DNA of 64,000 nt. It comes from Lacibacter sediminis. Its GTDB lineage: Bacteria > Bacteroidota > Bacteroidia > Chitinophagales > Chitinophagaceae. The position numbers and the translations under genes were made by a program. The notes beneath the pieces were generated by a model. That model searched no databases, had not been told where the DNA came from, and was given only the letters and a program-made list of their open reading frames with translations. Shown in pieces: positions 9,760 to 18,930 of the stretch (its first letter is position 1; each line of letters begins with the position of its first letter). The stretch lies in the NCBI RefSeq assembly GCF_014168535.1, contig NZ_CP060007.1:4898001-4962000 (forward strand), given 5' to 3'.

Positions 9760-11310
9760 TTAATTTGCTCCATCAACATTTGCTCTTGCAATAGCATAGC
9801 CGCCAATAGCATTACCACATTTCAATCCTTCTTCACAATCGCTTCTGTAATGAATAGCACCATACAATCTTGAAAGTGACGCTTCTTTTGCCATATTCTC
9901 ATAAGCTGTTTTACGTGCAGGTATAATGCGCCCAAGAATTGTAGCAGCTGCTCCACTGAATGTAGAGTGGCCGCTTGTATAACTTGGAAAGTTGGGTAGG
10001 CCAGTCCATGTTTTAATTTCAGGATTCACCTGCGATGGTCTTGGATTGAAATAAAAAAACTTTGCTTCCCAGCAAGCTATGGCAGCATCCATCATACTCA
10101 TGTTCAATAAAGCCATGTTACGAGCCCAACGCACTTCACTGAAACGTTGCCCAAGAAAATCATCAGCAGCAATTGCATTCCAGTGACCAGGTGGTGTATG
10201 TGTTGCTAAACCATCGGCCCAGTAATGAACAATAGCAAGCTCTTCACGTGTTGCATTTTTACTGTAATGCAATACTTCTGCCACTTCCTGTTTGAATTTT
10301 TCTGATTTGGTTGATGGCGGCGGACCGGGACGCACAGCAGTAACCAATGTTGCAGAATCAAATAACCATGTGCGCACACGACCAAACAATGGTAACATCG
10401 GCGGTCGCTTCGGCGACTCCATACTGATCCACGGCATTTCACCCGTTGCTGCAGTTTGTGTTTCGAATTGTTGCCAAATCGCTGGCGTGCCAACTGCGGC
10501 ACCTGCTCTGTCGCCTCGTGCACGTGTAACAAATTTCTGCGCAACTAATCTTCCCAATGCTTCACCCGCTTCAATATCACTCCGCACATTCATGCCTGCC
10601 ATTATTCTTGCATTCTTATGTTCAGTTGCAAATTGTTGGATAGCAGCCTGCTCACCAGGGAAAAATAATTTCAACATTTCCACCATCACACCAACAACCG
10701 CTGCATCTTCACTTGGGTAAGATGGCAGATCAGTTTGCGGGAGCAACGTAGTAATCGTATTATTGATCTTGTAAGGTGCTGAACGATTGTACAATTTTTT
10801 ATAATGCCATGCTGCTACCAATGCATCATATTGTGCAGCGCTTATATAAGCATATGCACGTGATGCATAAGGCGGGTTGGCAAACGGGAACTGCGGATTA
10901 TTAAATGGATTGTTTGCATCAGGAACCGGGTATGTGCCATCAGGATTTTGAAACGGAGGCAAGTTATATTTTGCAACCAGTCCACGCATTATTTCATTCC
11001 AACGGAAGACCGCACCTGCACTCCAATAATTCATGCGTTCTTTTTGTGCGCCCGTCATCGTTTTTTGATAGCTTTTGATCTCGTTGATCTCGGCGGTGTA
11101 ACCCGGTCCGCTTGTTGCACCCGGAGTTGCTACAGCAAATTCATCGGGAGTTGTAAGCAATACCGGCTTCCATGTACCTGCATTGAGATCAATATTTGCA
11201 GGATTTAATGCAGGCGCATTCTTTGTGCGTTCTGTAATTTCTTTACTGCATGATGCAACAGTAACACACAGCAGTACCACAGCAGTAATTTGTTTTATGT
11301 TGATGTACAT
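9760..11310 (-). CDS. PAP2 / vanadium-dependent haloperoxidase-like lipoprotein
   Basis: A 516-residue protein with lipobox VASC (Cys21), exported and lipid-anchored. The C-terminal third carries the complete vanadate/phosphate-binding signature of the PAP2-haloperoxidase superfamily: Lys417...Arg424-Pro (K-x6-RP), PSYTSGH with His448, and SRLYGAIH with Arg481 and His487. Members are either vanadium haloperoxidases or acid phosphatases, and the motifs do not separate the two. Extended N-terminal helices and the length exceed bacterial PAP2 phosphatases and suit the haloperoxidase group. It is the last gene of a four-gene minus-strand set with two beta-barrel proteins and a second homologue. 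A hairpin terminator follows it. Confidence 0.85.
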   Translation of the reverse strand: MYINIKQITAVVLLCVTVASCSKEITERTKNAPALNPANIDLNAGTWKPVLLTTPDEFAVATPGATSGPGYTAEINEIKSYQKTMTGAQKERMNYWSAGAVFRWNEIMRGLVAKYNLPPFQNPDGTYPVPDANNPFNNPQFPFANPPYASRAYAYISAAQYDALVAAWHYKKLYNRSAPYKINNTITTLLPQTDLPSYPSEDAAVVGVMVEMLKLFFPGEQAAIQQFATEHKNARIMAGMNVRSDIEAGEALGRLVAQKFVTRARGDRAGAAVGTPAIWQQFETQTAATGEMPWISMESPKRPPMLPLFGRVRTWLFDSATLVTAVRPGPPPSTKSEKFKQEVAEVLHYSKNATREELAIVHYWADGLATHTPPGHWNAIAADDFLGQRFSEVRWARNMALLNMSMMDAAIACWEAKFFYFNPRPSQVNPEIKTWTGLPNFPSYTSGHSTFSGAAATILGRIIPARKTAYENMAKEASLSRLYGAIHYRSDCEEGLKCGNAIGGYAIARANVDGAN

Positions 11311-11334
11311 GATTTCGTTTTTACTTGTGTTAGA

Positions 11335-12279
11335 TCAGTTTGTGTCTTGCTTATTCTTTTTCTCTTTTCTATTGAGATCAAATACATAAAACACAGCTCC
11401 GTTTACATTGAAACTTTGCCCCATGTTTCTTCCGGCAATTACCTGGCTTGCTCCTCCGGTTAAAGAAAGCTGCGGCTTGTTACGAAACACATATTTGACG
11501 TTTGCACCAAGTGAAGTGGCATTCATGCGATTGCTGATAAAAGGCATATTGTTTTGTGTGATATCAAAGCCACCTCTTGTGGTCCAGTTATTCAATACTG
11601 CTTCAGCAATTAACCATTGTGTGCGGTAGCCTGCACGAATGTTATAACTGGTTGCGTTGGGCATATCCACTTCATTCGAAAGAATAAACCGGTCACTATA
11701 ATACGAATCACGATCAAGTGTAACATTGCTTCTGTACACATAAGTAGCAGATGCAGTTGCAAACCACTTGTTATCGTAATAGTAATCGAGCATCAATCTT
11801 GCCATTGCTGTTTTACTTTGCAAACCAATCGACAATGGTAACAGATCGGCTGTATAATTGCTCATTGGCAGCGAACCGCCCAGCAAGCCAATTAATGCCA
11901 CACGACTGCTATAAATTTTTTTATTGATTGCCCTGTATTTCAACATCAGACTGAGATCCTGCATACCCTGTTGTCCTCTTAATGTTCCTGCACTGGCTTT
12001 TGTTACCACATACGGCACATTAAATAATACATTCAGTTTATTGGAAACGCCGTAGTTGCCCATTATAGCAAACATTTGTGTGCTTACTGTTCCAAGATTG
12101 AGGTTCTCCCTTTTCTTTGTTCCTTCCCAATATTCTTTCCAACTGCTGTAAGCGTAACCGGGGCCAACACAGAATGCATTCTTCTCCATCATGATGGCAT
12201 CAATATCTGTTTGGGCAGATGATTGTTTTGCTGCAATAAACAGCAACATAAACAATAAAAGGTTTATCGATAATTTCAT
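11335..12279 (-). CDS. Outer-membrane beta-barrel protein, unknown function
   Basis: About 314 residues with a signal peptide (MKLSINLLLF to QSSAQ) and then alternating polar/aromatic strands such as YGVSNKLNVLFNVPYVV, typical of an outer-membrane barrel of the transporter-like MetA/porin type. The open frame extends to a GTG at 12300, but the ATG at 12279 gives a clean signal sequence and is preferred. It ends 24 bp before the haloperoxidase-like gene and starts about 40 bp after the next barrel gene, so the genes are probably co-transcribed. It may be a channel or sensor for products of the neighbouring PAP2 enzymes. No specific function can be assigned. Confidence 0.72.
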   Translation of the reverse strand: MKLSINLLLFMLLFIAAKQSSAQTDIDAIMMEKNAFCVGPGYAYSSWKEYWEGTKKRENLNLGTVSTQMFAIMGNYGVSNKLNVLFNVPYVVTKASAGTLRGQQGMQDLSLMLKYRAINKKIYSSRVALIGLLGGSLPMSNYTADLLPLSIGLQSKTAMARLMLDYYYDNKWFATASATYVYRSNVTLDRDSYYSDRFILSNEVDMPNATSYNIRAGYRTQWLIAEAVLNNWTTRGGFDITQNNMPFISNRMNATSLGANVKYVFRNKPQLSLTGGASQVIAGRNMGQSFNVNGAVFYVFDLNRKEKKNKQDTN

Positions 12280-12319
12280 TTGATGATTGTTTTGCAACAC
12301 CTGTTGCTTTGGGTAACTG

Positions 12320-13426
12320 TTAGAATTTTACTGTGCAACCGATGTTAATTGAGTAATCAGCAAAAGCAGCATCGCCTTGAGCATACACACCTGTTGCTTT
12401 TGTTCGTTGTTTATCAGCATAACTCTGTGTGCGGTTTTTGCTGAACCAATAAGGCACAGTTGCAAACAGGCTTGCTTTTTTAAACTGGTAAGCGACACCT
12501 GGTTCTACACCAAAAATGCGACCCGGACGACGGAAGCCACTGCTTCCACCAATAATATCTTCTGATGGAACAACTTCCAAACGAACACCTGCTGATGCTG
12601 AAAAAGCACCCACCATCAGGTTCAGTCCGCCACGCAACATGTATTGATCGGGCACACTCATTACACTGCTTCCATATAAAATATTTGTAGCAGATGTTGT
12701 ACCACCTCTAGCAGTTGATACACCATTGTGTTCACGTGGATTGCTGAGATAATAAAAATTACCGTAAGCACTCAATGCTTTTGTGAATACATAATAGCCA
12801 TTCAATTCAAGTGAAATGCCTGTGCCGCCATCACCTAACTGGATCGATTGATCAACAGGACCTAATACTTTTGTTGAATCGTTTTTCCAGAAGAAATCAT
12901 TATAGCGGTAATCGCCGGTTGGTAATTTTAATCCAAGACCTACCTGTATATTTCCCTTCTTACTTTTTACGGGATCGAGCATCCAACGATAAGCCGTAAT
13001 ACGGATATCACCCATACCGAACGTTGTTGTTTCTCTTCTTGCATTAGGGTTTGTGCTGCTGTTGCCATAATGCTCATACATCGATGAACGACGATTAGAA
13101 ATAAGCGGCATATTTACGGCAAGCGACATGCGTTTGTTGAGTTTACGTACTAAGGTGAAATCAAGTGCATGCTGCCAGTTGCGTACATCGGTGCCCTCTT
13201 CCACACGATGTTTTTGCTCTTCGGTTCCTACAAAATGACGGAATGAATGAAAATAACGGTAGCCCGTTGTTAATTGCCATTTGTGATTGTCTTCTGCATC
13301 AGCATGACTTACTGTGCACATTGCCCCGTTACTTCGGACAGCAACGCAACCTTGCGCAGCAACATCATTCACAATAAAAGAAACTAAAGCGATAAGCATT
13401 AATTGTAATACAAATATTTTTTTCAT
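12320..13426 (-). CDS. Outer-membrane beta-barrel protein with N-terminal cysteine pair
   Basis: A 368-residue exported protein. The signal peptide ends near VAAQ (residue 25). The mature N-terminus then has the cysteine pair Cys27/Cys37 in GCVAVRSNGAMC, probably a disulfide. The rest consists of amphipathic strands (WQLTTGYRYFHSFRHF, LGLKLPTGDYRYND) of a transporter-like barrel, and it ends in CTVKF with the C-terminal Phe common in outer-membrane barrels. It lies between another barrel gene and a haloperoxidase-like gene on the same strand. The function is not recognised. The Cys-rich start could bind a cofactor or partner in the periplasm. Confidence 0.72.
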   Translation of the reverse strand: MKKIFVLQLMLIALVSFIVNDVAAQGCVAVRSNGAMCTVSHADAEDNHKWQLTTGYRYFHSFRHFVGTEEQKHRVEEGTDVRNWQHALDFTLVRKLNKRMSLAVNMPLISNRRSSMYEHYGNSSTNPNARRETTTFGMGDIRITAYRWMLDPVKSKKGNIQVGLGLKLPTGDYRYNDFFWKNDSTKVLGPVDQSIQLGDGGTGISLELNGYYVFTKALSAYGNFYYLSNPREHNGVSTARGGTTSATNILYGSSVMSVPDQYMLRGGLNLMVGAFSASAGVRLEVVPSEDIIGGSSGFRRPGRIFGVEPGVAYQFKKASLFATVPYWFSKNRTQSYADKQRTKATGVYAQGDAAFADYSINIGCTVKF

Positions 13427-13467
13427 TTCAATAATAGTTTGGTTGTTGATTGTAATCGATCAGGTGT

Positions 13468-14799
13468 TTATCTGTTAGCTCTAAGTTTGATCCGTTGCAC
13501 GATCAGTTCACCCAACTGCCGGCCAGCCTTTAATCCTTCCTCATTATCGAAACGATAGTGAATACCACCATACAATCTCGACATGGCAGCTTCAGCAGCT
13601 GCCGCACGAAATGATTTGATCTCACGGTTCGCAATTCCAAACTCCAGTAATGAAGTATCAGTAAATGAAAGCTGATCACCAAACCACGACGTCATCGTTT
13701 CAGCTGCTGCCGCAGAGTTAGTAGCATGGCCACTCACATACGAAGGGAAAGGAGGTGTTTGAATGTAAGGGCGCCATTCCTGGTCAACATGTTTATTGAT
13801 CGCTGTTTCAGGGCGAACATAATTGCTTTTGTACTTTTCTTCCCATCCACGAATGAATGCATCAAAAAATGCAATGGAAGTAATGGCATATGCACCAACA
13901 GTTGAATTAAAATCGGCCTTTGCTGCTTTCGCTGCAATACCAACAATATTCAACCAATGGCCCGGAGGTGAAAACTTTTTGGTAGCAAACATGACGTGTC
14001 CGCTCACATTCATTTTAAACGGATTATCGTCCCAGAAATCTGCAATATGTTTTTGTTCATCCGTTAAACTATCGCCCACATTTTTTACTTCCATCATTGC
14101 TTCATAGTAAGTGCTGTTTTTATTTGTAACATCAAATACAGGCGGACGTGGAATTTCAAACTGCGAAGAACTGTCTAACACCATTGGGCGTATTTTACCC
14201 CAATGCGGCTCCACTGCAGTTGCATACATAGGTGGTGTAGGTAACCAACGGCCATTTTCTTCACGCACGGTGAATTTTTCTGCGCCACGTGTGGCAGCAT
14301 AGTTGTCGCCTTTGCTCCATTTCATAATTGTGGCAACAATGGTATCAGAAAAAGCAATTGTATTCTCCAGCATATCTGATGGCATACCTGCTGAATCAGC
14401 ATTTGATTTCAGTTCATTGTAATACTCCATCATGCTGCCTTCAGGAAAGGTAACAGCATTACCAACTTTTGTAAACGCAAGCAATGCAGCCAACGAAAAA
14501 TCAATTGGTGCTTTCGTTGTATCAGGTTTTGGCATTGGCGGCATGTGTTTTATTTGTCCGCTCATGCTTCTGTAATTTTTATCGCCAGCCGCTACACATT
14601 CGTATGCTGCAATATTTGCATACACATAATTACGTGCAGCGATCATAGGCGGAAAATTATTTTCCAATACAACGTTATTGAGTTTCTTTACTGTTCTGCT
14701 GTATAACAAAGGGTCATTGGTATATGCCTTATAATCTCCATTGGGTTTGCATGCAATCATAAATACTGCAACGATTGCTGCGAATACAATTTGTTTCAT
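13468..14799 (-). CDS. PAP2 / vanadium-dependent haloperoxidase-like lipoprotein (second copy)
   Basis: A 443-residue protein with lipobox FMIAC (Cys17). Its motif set parallels that of the protein at 9.8-11.3 kb: Lys322 and Arg329 (K-x6-RP), PSYVSGH with His358, and SRLYGGIH with Arg408 and His414. These bind vanadate or phosphate in the superfamily. It lies first in the four-gene set and is diverged from the other copy outside the motifs, so the pair reflects an old duplication or separate recruitment. Possible roles are halide oxidation, as in vanadium haloperoxidases, or phosphatase activity. Confidence 0.85.
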   Translation of the reverse strand: MKQIVFAAIVAVFMIACKPNGDYKAYTNDPLLYSRTVKKLNNVVLENNFPPMIAARNYVYANIAAYECVAAGDKNYRSMSGQIKHMPPMPKPDTTKAPIDFSLAALLAFTKVGNAVTFPEGSMMEYYNELKSNADSAGMPSDMLENTIAFSDTIVATIMKWSKGDNYAATRGAEKFTVREENGRWLPTPPMYATAVEPHWGKIRPMVLDSSSQFEIPRPPVFDVTNKNSTYYEAMMEVKNVGDSLTDEQKHIADFWDDNPFKMNVSGHVMFATKKFSPPGHWLNIVGIAAKAAKADFNSTVGAYAITSIAFFDAFIRGWEEKYKSNYVRPETAINKHVDQEWRPYIQTPPFPSYVSGHATNSAAAAETMTSWFGDQLSFTDTSLLEFGIANREIKSFRAAAAEAAMSRLYGGIHYRFDNEEGLKAGRQLGELIVQRIKLRANR

Positions 14800-15009
14800 C
14801 TCTGAGTCTTAATTTTTTTGTAGTGGTCTTTTGTGCGCCCTTCAACTGTATAGGCGTCGCACACTTCAACTGCGGATTGTTAGTGAGCTAACCCCACCCC
14901 TTTGATCATGTTGTTTGTGCAAACCTCTGCTGCCCTCCGAGCGGAGCAAGATCTCCGAAGAAGGAATCAACAGCTTACACATTCATTAAACGAAAAGAAT
15001 GAGGAGCAA
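14800..15009. other. Intergenic region without a gene
   Basis: These 210 bp upstream of the haloperoxidase-like set hold the direct repeat CTTCAACTG (twice, about 14840-14875) and a short palindromic patch CTCCGAGCGGAG near 14936. No convincing ORF or RNA was seen. It probably holds the promoter of the minus-strand set. Confidence 0.4.
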
Positions 15010-15576
15010 TTATGCTGTTACTTCAGGAGGTTGTTCTGCTTTAAGAATAAACGCAGACAGAGTAGTTGCTGAAAAGGTATGGTTGAATGGTTGATGCAGT
15101 TTGTCTAATGCGTCGAGCGACCACTGACTTAACTGCTCACAATAGTCAAATGAAAAAGCTTTGTACGATGTGGCAGGTTGCTTACCTGATTTTTGTTGCT
15201 GCTGGTTTTGCAGATCGTTCACCAGTTTAAAGAAATTTTCCCTTGCATTTACTATTCGTGCCTTGCCTTCATCAGGAATGCACTTGTAGATCATTTCACC
15301 GCCTTCGAGCTTACGTTCTACATATTTGTAATGCATGCCGTTAATGGTAATATCACCACTTACCCGTTCAAATTCTTTCCAATCGGTTTGATAAGGCAGG
15401 CTTACAGGTGCACGCACTTCAATTAATGCAGATGCATCGTACTCTTTGTTATCAAGCTTTTGTTCGAAATGTGTATCGGCTTTTTGCTGTACATAATCCA
15501 TTACAACCCGGTAACCAAACCAGTTGAACAGAAGTATCGTGAGGAAAAATATGGAAGCAATTATTCGCAACAGCAA
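15010..15576 (-). CDS. Small membrane-anchored protein, unknown
   Basis: 188 residues. One N-terminal hydrophobic segment (about residues 3-22, RIIASIFFLTILLFNWFGYR) is followed by a soluble, probably periplasmic domain rich in charged residues and strands. No family is recognised. The only start available after the upstream TAG is TTG at 15576, and the first internal ATG would remove the membrane segment, so the TTG is kept. The gene begins 15 bp after the HAD gene and is probably in the same transcript. Confidence 0.6.
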   Translation of the reverse strand: MLLRIIASIFFLTILLFNWFGYRVVMDYVQQKADTHFEQKLDNKEYDASALIEVRAPVSLPYQTDWKEFERVSGDITINGMHYKYVERKLEGGEMIYKCIPDEGKARIVNARENFFKLVNDLQNQQQQKSGKQPATSYKAFSFDYCEQLSQWSLDALDKLHQPFNHTFSATTLSAFILKAEQPPEVTA

Positions 15577-15591
15577 TTCGTTTTTGGCTTT

Positions 15592-16251
15592 CTAAAGATA
15601 AAGGAAATCCCTTACCTGCAAAGCATTTAACGACGGAACAATTTTTAAAATATTATCATATTCTCCGAAATCGTTTGCAGCATAATGGCCGGTAATGGCC
15701 ACCGCTTTCATCCCAGCTTTTTGGGCAGCTTCCACTCCTTTTGGGGCATCTTCAAACACAATGCAATGCTCAGGCGGGGTTTGCAAAGCATCTGCCAGTT
15801 TCAACCATGTTTCAGGATGTGGTTTGCTGAGTTGCACATCATCGGCTCCCACAATTCCGGTGAAGTAGGAGCGAAGCTGCAGTTGATCTAAGGCAAAATC
15901 AATATTGGCCTGATTGCTGGCGGTGCCAATACCCATTGGAATCTTTTGTAAAAGAGCTGCATCTAAAAATTCTCTGGTGCCTTCCAACACCGTTATTTGT
16001 TTACCATAAAGTTGACGGTAGCGCTCTTCTTTGGCGTCCACAATTGCTTTGGCTTCCTCTTCAGTAAATATTCGCCCGGGTATCAATCGATTCATGAGTT
16101 CTGCGCCATTGCCATACAGTTCATTCATTAATGCATCACCGTGCAGCGGACTGCCCATTTCGGCTACCACCAGTTGCCATGTTTTGAAATGCCATGGCAT
16201 GGTATCGATGAGTGTACCGTCGAGATCGAAGAGAAAGGCTTTAGTCTTCAT
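15592..16251 (-). CDS. HAD-family phosphatase, beta-phosphoglucomutase-like
   Basis: 219 residues from the ATG at 16251, which is preferred over an upstream TTG at 16263. The HAD motif I reads FLFDLDGTL with nucleophile Asp9 and Asp11. Motif II lies in GIGTASN, the conserved Lys in SKPHPETWLK and the acidic motif in FEDAPKG. The helical cap between motifs I and II fits the beta-phosphoglucomutase/YqaB subfamily, which isomerises beta-glucose-1-phosphate or hydrolyses sugar phosphates. Such genes often sit beside GH65 phosphorylases, and a GH65 gene is two genes upstream here, although that GH65 looks hydrolytic. Its start overlaps the GxxExxY stop by 11 bp. Confidence 0.82.
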   Translation of the reverse strand: MKTKAFLFDLDGTLIDTMPWHFKTWQLVVAEMGSPLHGDALMNELYGNGAELMNRLIPGRIFTEEEAKAIVDAKEERYRQLYGKQITVLEGTREFLDAALLQKIPMGIGTASNQANIDFALDQLQLRSYFTGIVGADDVQLSKPHPETWLKLADALQTPPEHCIVFEDAPKGVEAAQKAGMKAVAITGHYAANDFGEYDNILKIVPSLNALQVRDFLYL

Positions 16252-16630
16252 GAAGCTGTCCAAGTATTAAACGTCTAATTCCGTTTTTTAATAGTGAAAC
16301 GTTAAAGTTAATAAGTAACCCTAATTTACAATCAGACAACTTGAGATAAGTTAACACTTGTGCAGTATCATTATCCTGCAATGCTCTTACTGATTTTATC
16401 TCTACAATCAGTTTATGTTCTACCAGTAGGTCGGCTCTGTACCCAACTTCCAATTTCACTTCTTCGTACGTTAATGGAAATCCTTTTTGTTGTTCAACAT
16501 AAAGTGTCCGTTTTCGTAATTCATAAGCGAGACATTCTTCATATGCTTTTTCTAAAAGTCCGGGGCCAAGTGTTTTGTGAATTTTAAGTGCAGCATCAAC
16601 TACTTGAGTAGCGATTTCATTTTCTGTCAT
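16241..16630 (-). CDS. GxxExxY family protein (PD-(D/E)XK-like)
   Basis: 129 residues matching the small GxxExxY family: GPGLLEKAYEECL (around residues 22-34) gives the name motif, followed by the nuclease-like core DLLVEHKLIVEIKSV with Asp, Glu and Lys in PD-(D/E)XK order. The biological role of the family is not established. Many copies are scattered through bacterial genomes, and a DNA-repair or mobile origin has been suggested. It lies between the GH65 gene and the HAD gene and overlaps the latter by 11 bp. The adjoining spacer upstream is rich in CACAAAG repeats, unlike the rest of the window. Confidence 0.88.
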   Translation of the reverse strand: MTENEIATQVVDAALKIHKTLGPGLLEKAYEECLAYELRKRTLYVEQQKGFPLTYEEVKLEVGYRADLLVEHKLIVEIKSVRALQDNDTAQVLTYLKLSDCKLGLLINFNVSLLKNGIRRLILGQLHED

Positions 16631-16730
16631 AAGTGTTTTTTTGGTAGCACAAAGTACACAAAGGATTTCATCAAGTCAACATAGGAACCCGGCAAGAAAA
16701 GTATCACCAAGAAAATGAAGGATGCCACGA

Positions 16731-16776
16731 AGAACACAAAGAACCCTCCGAGAACTTGGTGTATTCTTTGTGTTCT
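16731..16776 (-). terminator. Perfect 13-bp inverted repeat after the GH65 gene
   Basis: AGAACACAAAGAA (16731-16743) and TTCTTTGTGTTCT (16764-16776) are perfect reverse complements around a 20-base spacer, 6 bp beyond the GH65 stop. More CACAAAG words occur at 16645-16665. It could act as a transcript-end hairpin, or be a remnant of a small dispersed repeat often seen near GxxExxY genes. No strong T run follows, so the terminator role is uncertain. Confidence 0.45.
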
Positions 16777-16781
16777 CTGTG

Positions 16782-18827
16782 CTACTGCCTCTTATTCACA
16801 AATGTTTTCTTCTGCACACCAACCCCGTAAACTGTTACGCTTTTCCAATTAGCTGGCAACACTGTTTTTAATTGCATAATACCTGTCGGCGTAATTTCTA
16901 ATCCGCCAAAACCCATCAGCACACTTTGTAAAATCCCACCTGCACCGGTAGCGAAGTATGGATTAGTGCCTCCTTTTGTTTCTGCAATTACACGAAACGG
17001 CGGATTGAGATTTGGAATGAACGCATCTTTAAACCAATGATAGGCTTTTGTTGCATCACCTAACCTTGCGTACAATGTTGTAAATACTGCCTGCGTCATA
17101 GCTGGTGTTCCTTCGTTGGGAACACGCTGTTCGTAATACTCCAGATCTTTACGGATGGATACGGCATCCTTTATTTCTTTCAACGGATACGCTAATAAAT
17201 TTACATCCGCCTGTTTAATGCCTTCACCATTATAAGTTGCATGTTCTCTTGTTACACCATCAGGAAATTTCAACACAGGAATGTTATTCGCCACGTTCAG
17301 CCAATCTGCATTGGGAAGTATGCCCAACAATTTCGCTGCATCTGTTGCAAATTGTAAGTTGGCTTTTGCGGCAGCATTCGTAAAGGCGTTATTGTCTACA
17401 TTCTCGGCCCACTCATCTGCAGCCACTACATTTTTAATATCATACTTTCCATTGCCGTTACGCTCCACTCTGCTTGCCCAGAAATCAGCTGTTGCACTAA
17501 TGATGGGATAACCTTTTTCACGTAACCACACTTTATCCTGTGTTACACAAAAATAATTCCATGCAGCAATGGCAACACATGCAGTGATGTGATGTTCGAA
17601 CGGACCACTCAATGCCCACACCGGTGTTTCTTCCACACCAGTTTCTGCACTTTCCCAGGGAAACATGGCTCCCTTATATCCTTTGCTGAATGCATTACGC
17701 TTTGCTGCTTCTAATCGTTGGTAACGATACTCCACCATACTTTTTGCCAGCTCAGGTTTTAATACAAGCAATGCAGGATACATCCACAACTCTGTATCCC
17801 AAAACACATGACCGTTATAACCCAACCCGCTTAAACCCATTGGTGATGGCGACAATGCTGTGCCTTCCCTGGAAAAAGAATACAGATGATAGAGCATACT
17901 GTTGATGTCTTGCTGATCCTGCGCTGCTGCAGCATCACCTTCAATTGTAATGCGACTGCTCCATAACTCATCCCATGCTTTGTTATGAAACTGAAGTAAA
18001 CGTTCACGCCCTTCGAGCTTTGCATAGATGGTTAAACGTTCGGCTTCATTCAACGGATCATCATGATGTGCAGAAGTGATAGATGAACCTGCAATGGAGT
18101 AACGATAGGTTTCGCCAGCTTTTAATTGCTTGTTGAATTTTACGAGATGCATATTGTTATCCCACATCTCATGAATGACTCTTGGTTCGCTGCCATGATG
18201 TTCAGAAAACAAAAATGTATTGCTTGCACACATCAGCAATTTACCCGTCGGGCTTTTTGCGGATGAGGTGAGTAAGCTCATGGTTACATGCGGACGATCG
18301 ATTTCATTGTAATAATTCTGTACATCTTTTAATGCATCGGGTGCTTCCATTACGCTGGCTCCGGATATACTGATATTTTTTTTCGGTGTAATAACAATAT
18401 CCATCAGAACTGTAAATGGCAAATGACGCAAAGAATAATAAGTATAGGTTACAGTTGCTTTGTCTGCATAATCAAATGTTGTGGTGAAACTGGCATGCTG
18501 CATGTCCAGCTCCTGTTTCATATTTGAAGCTGATTTTGTATCAATGCGTTTGCCATCAATTTCAAGATAACTGTTGAGCAGATTGAAACTCTTTAAAAAA
18601 TTACTTACTCTGCCCCGGCCATACAGATCATATGCACCTGCTAACACTACTTCTTTTACTTTAAACGGTTCGGGTGATGACACCACACCGATCATACCGT
18701 TGGCAACGGTGATACCGTAGTAGTTTGAAGGATCGAAATTGGTGGCCGTTATTTTCCAGGGATCAATTTTTTGTGCTGTTGCTGAAAATGCTGCAAATAG
18801 AAATGTCAGTATCGTTAATCGTTTCAT
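16782..18827 (-). CDS. Secreted GH65 alpha-1,2-glucosidase (kojibiose hydrolase type)
   Basis: 681 residues with a signal peptide (MKRLTILTFL to ATAQ), hence periplasmic. The fold order is that of GH65: N-terminal beta-sandwich (about 25-270), linker, (alpha/alpha)6 barrel (about 310-640) and a short C-terminal sheet. The general acid is Glu472 in ADEWAENVDNN. A second glutamate, Glu616 in AETKGGTNPYF, occupies the phosphate-site region. From memory, the Flavobacterium johnsoniae enzyme FjGH65A, an inverting alpha-1,2-glucosidase acting on kojibiose, uses Glu472 and Glu616 as acid and base. The same numbering here argues for hydrolysis rather than phosphorolysis. A LacI-type palindrome (18902-18915) lies upstream, and a SusCD locus precedes it on the same strand. 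Confidence 0.85.
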   Translation of the reverse strand: MKRLTILTFLFAAFSATAQKIDPWKITATNFDPSNYYGITVANGMIGVVSSPEPFKVKEVVLAGAYDLYGRGRVSNFLKSFNLLNSYLEIDGKRIDTKSASNMKQELDMQHASFTTTFDYADKATVTYTYYSLRHLPFTVLMDIVITPKKNISISGASVMEAPDALKDVQNYYNEIDRPHVTMSLLTSSAKSPTGKLLMCASNTFLFSEHHGSEPRVIHEMWDNNMHLVKFNKQLKAGETYRYSIAGSSITSAHHDDPLNEAERLTIYAKLEGRERLLQFHNKAWDELWSSRITIEGDAAAAQDQQDINSMLYHLYSFSREGTALSPSPMGLSGLGYNGHVFWDTELWMYPALLVLKPELAKSMVEYRYQRLEAAKRNAFSKGYKGAMFPWESAETGVEETPVWALSGPFEHHITACVAIAAWNYFCVTQDKVWLREKGYPIISATADFWASRVERNGNGKYDIKNVVAADEWAENVDNNAFTNAAAKANLQFATDAAKLLGILPNADWLNVANNIPVLKFPDGVTREHATYNGEGIKQADVNLLAYPLKEIKDAVSIRKDLEYYEQRVPNEGTPAMTQAVFTTLYARLGDATKAYHWFKDAFIPNLNPPFRVIAETKGGTNPYFATGAGGILQSVLMGFGGLEITPTGIMQLKTVLPANWKSVTVYGVGVQKKTFVNKRQ

Positions 18828-18901
18828 GGCAAAATTCGTTAGTAGGAGAAAGATAACTACTAATAGCGAAAGGATAGAAGCCGTTTTTTCTTAAGAAAAT
18901 T

Positions 18902-18915
18902 TGCAAACGATTGCG
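18902..18915. promoter_or_regulatory. LacI-type operator upstream of GH65
   Basis: TGCAAACGATTGCG is a palindrome of GCAA/TTGC arms around ACGA, 75 bp before the GH65 start. It is nearly identical to the palindrome between susC and lacI at 31372-31385, so the LacI protein encoded at 31.4 kb is the likely binder. Confidence 0.68.
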
Positions 18916-18930
18916 ATGGAAAATTCAATT

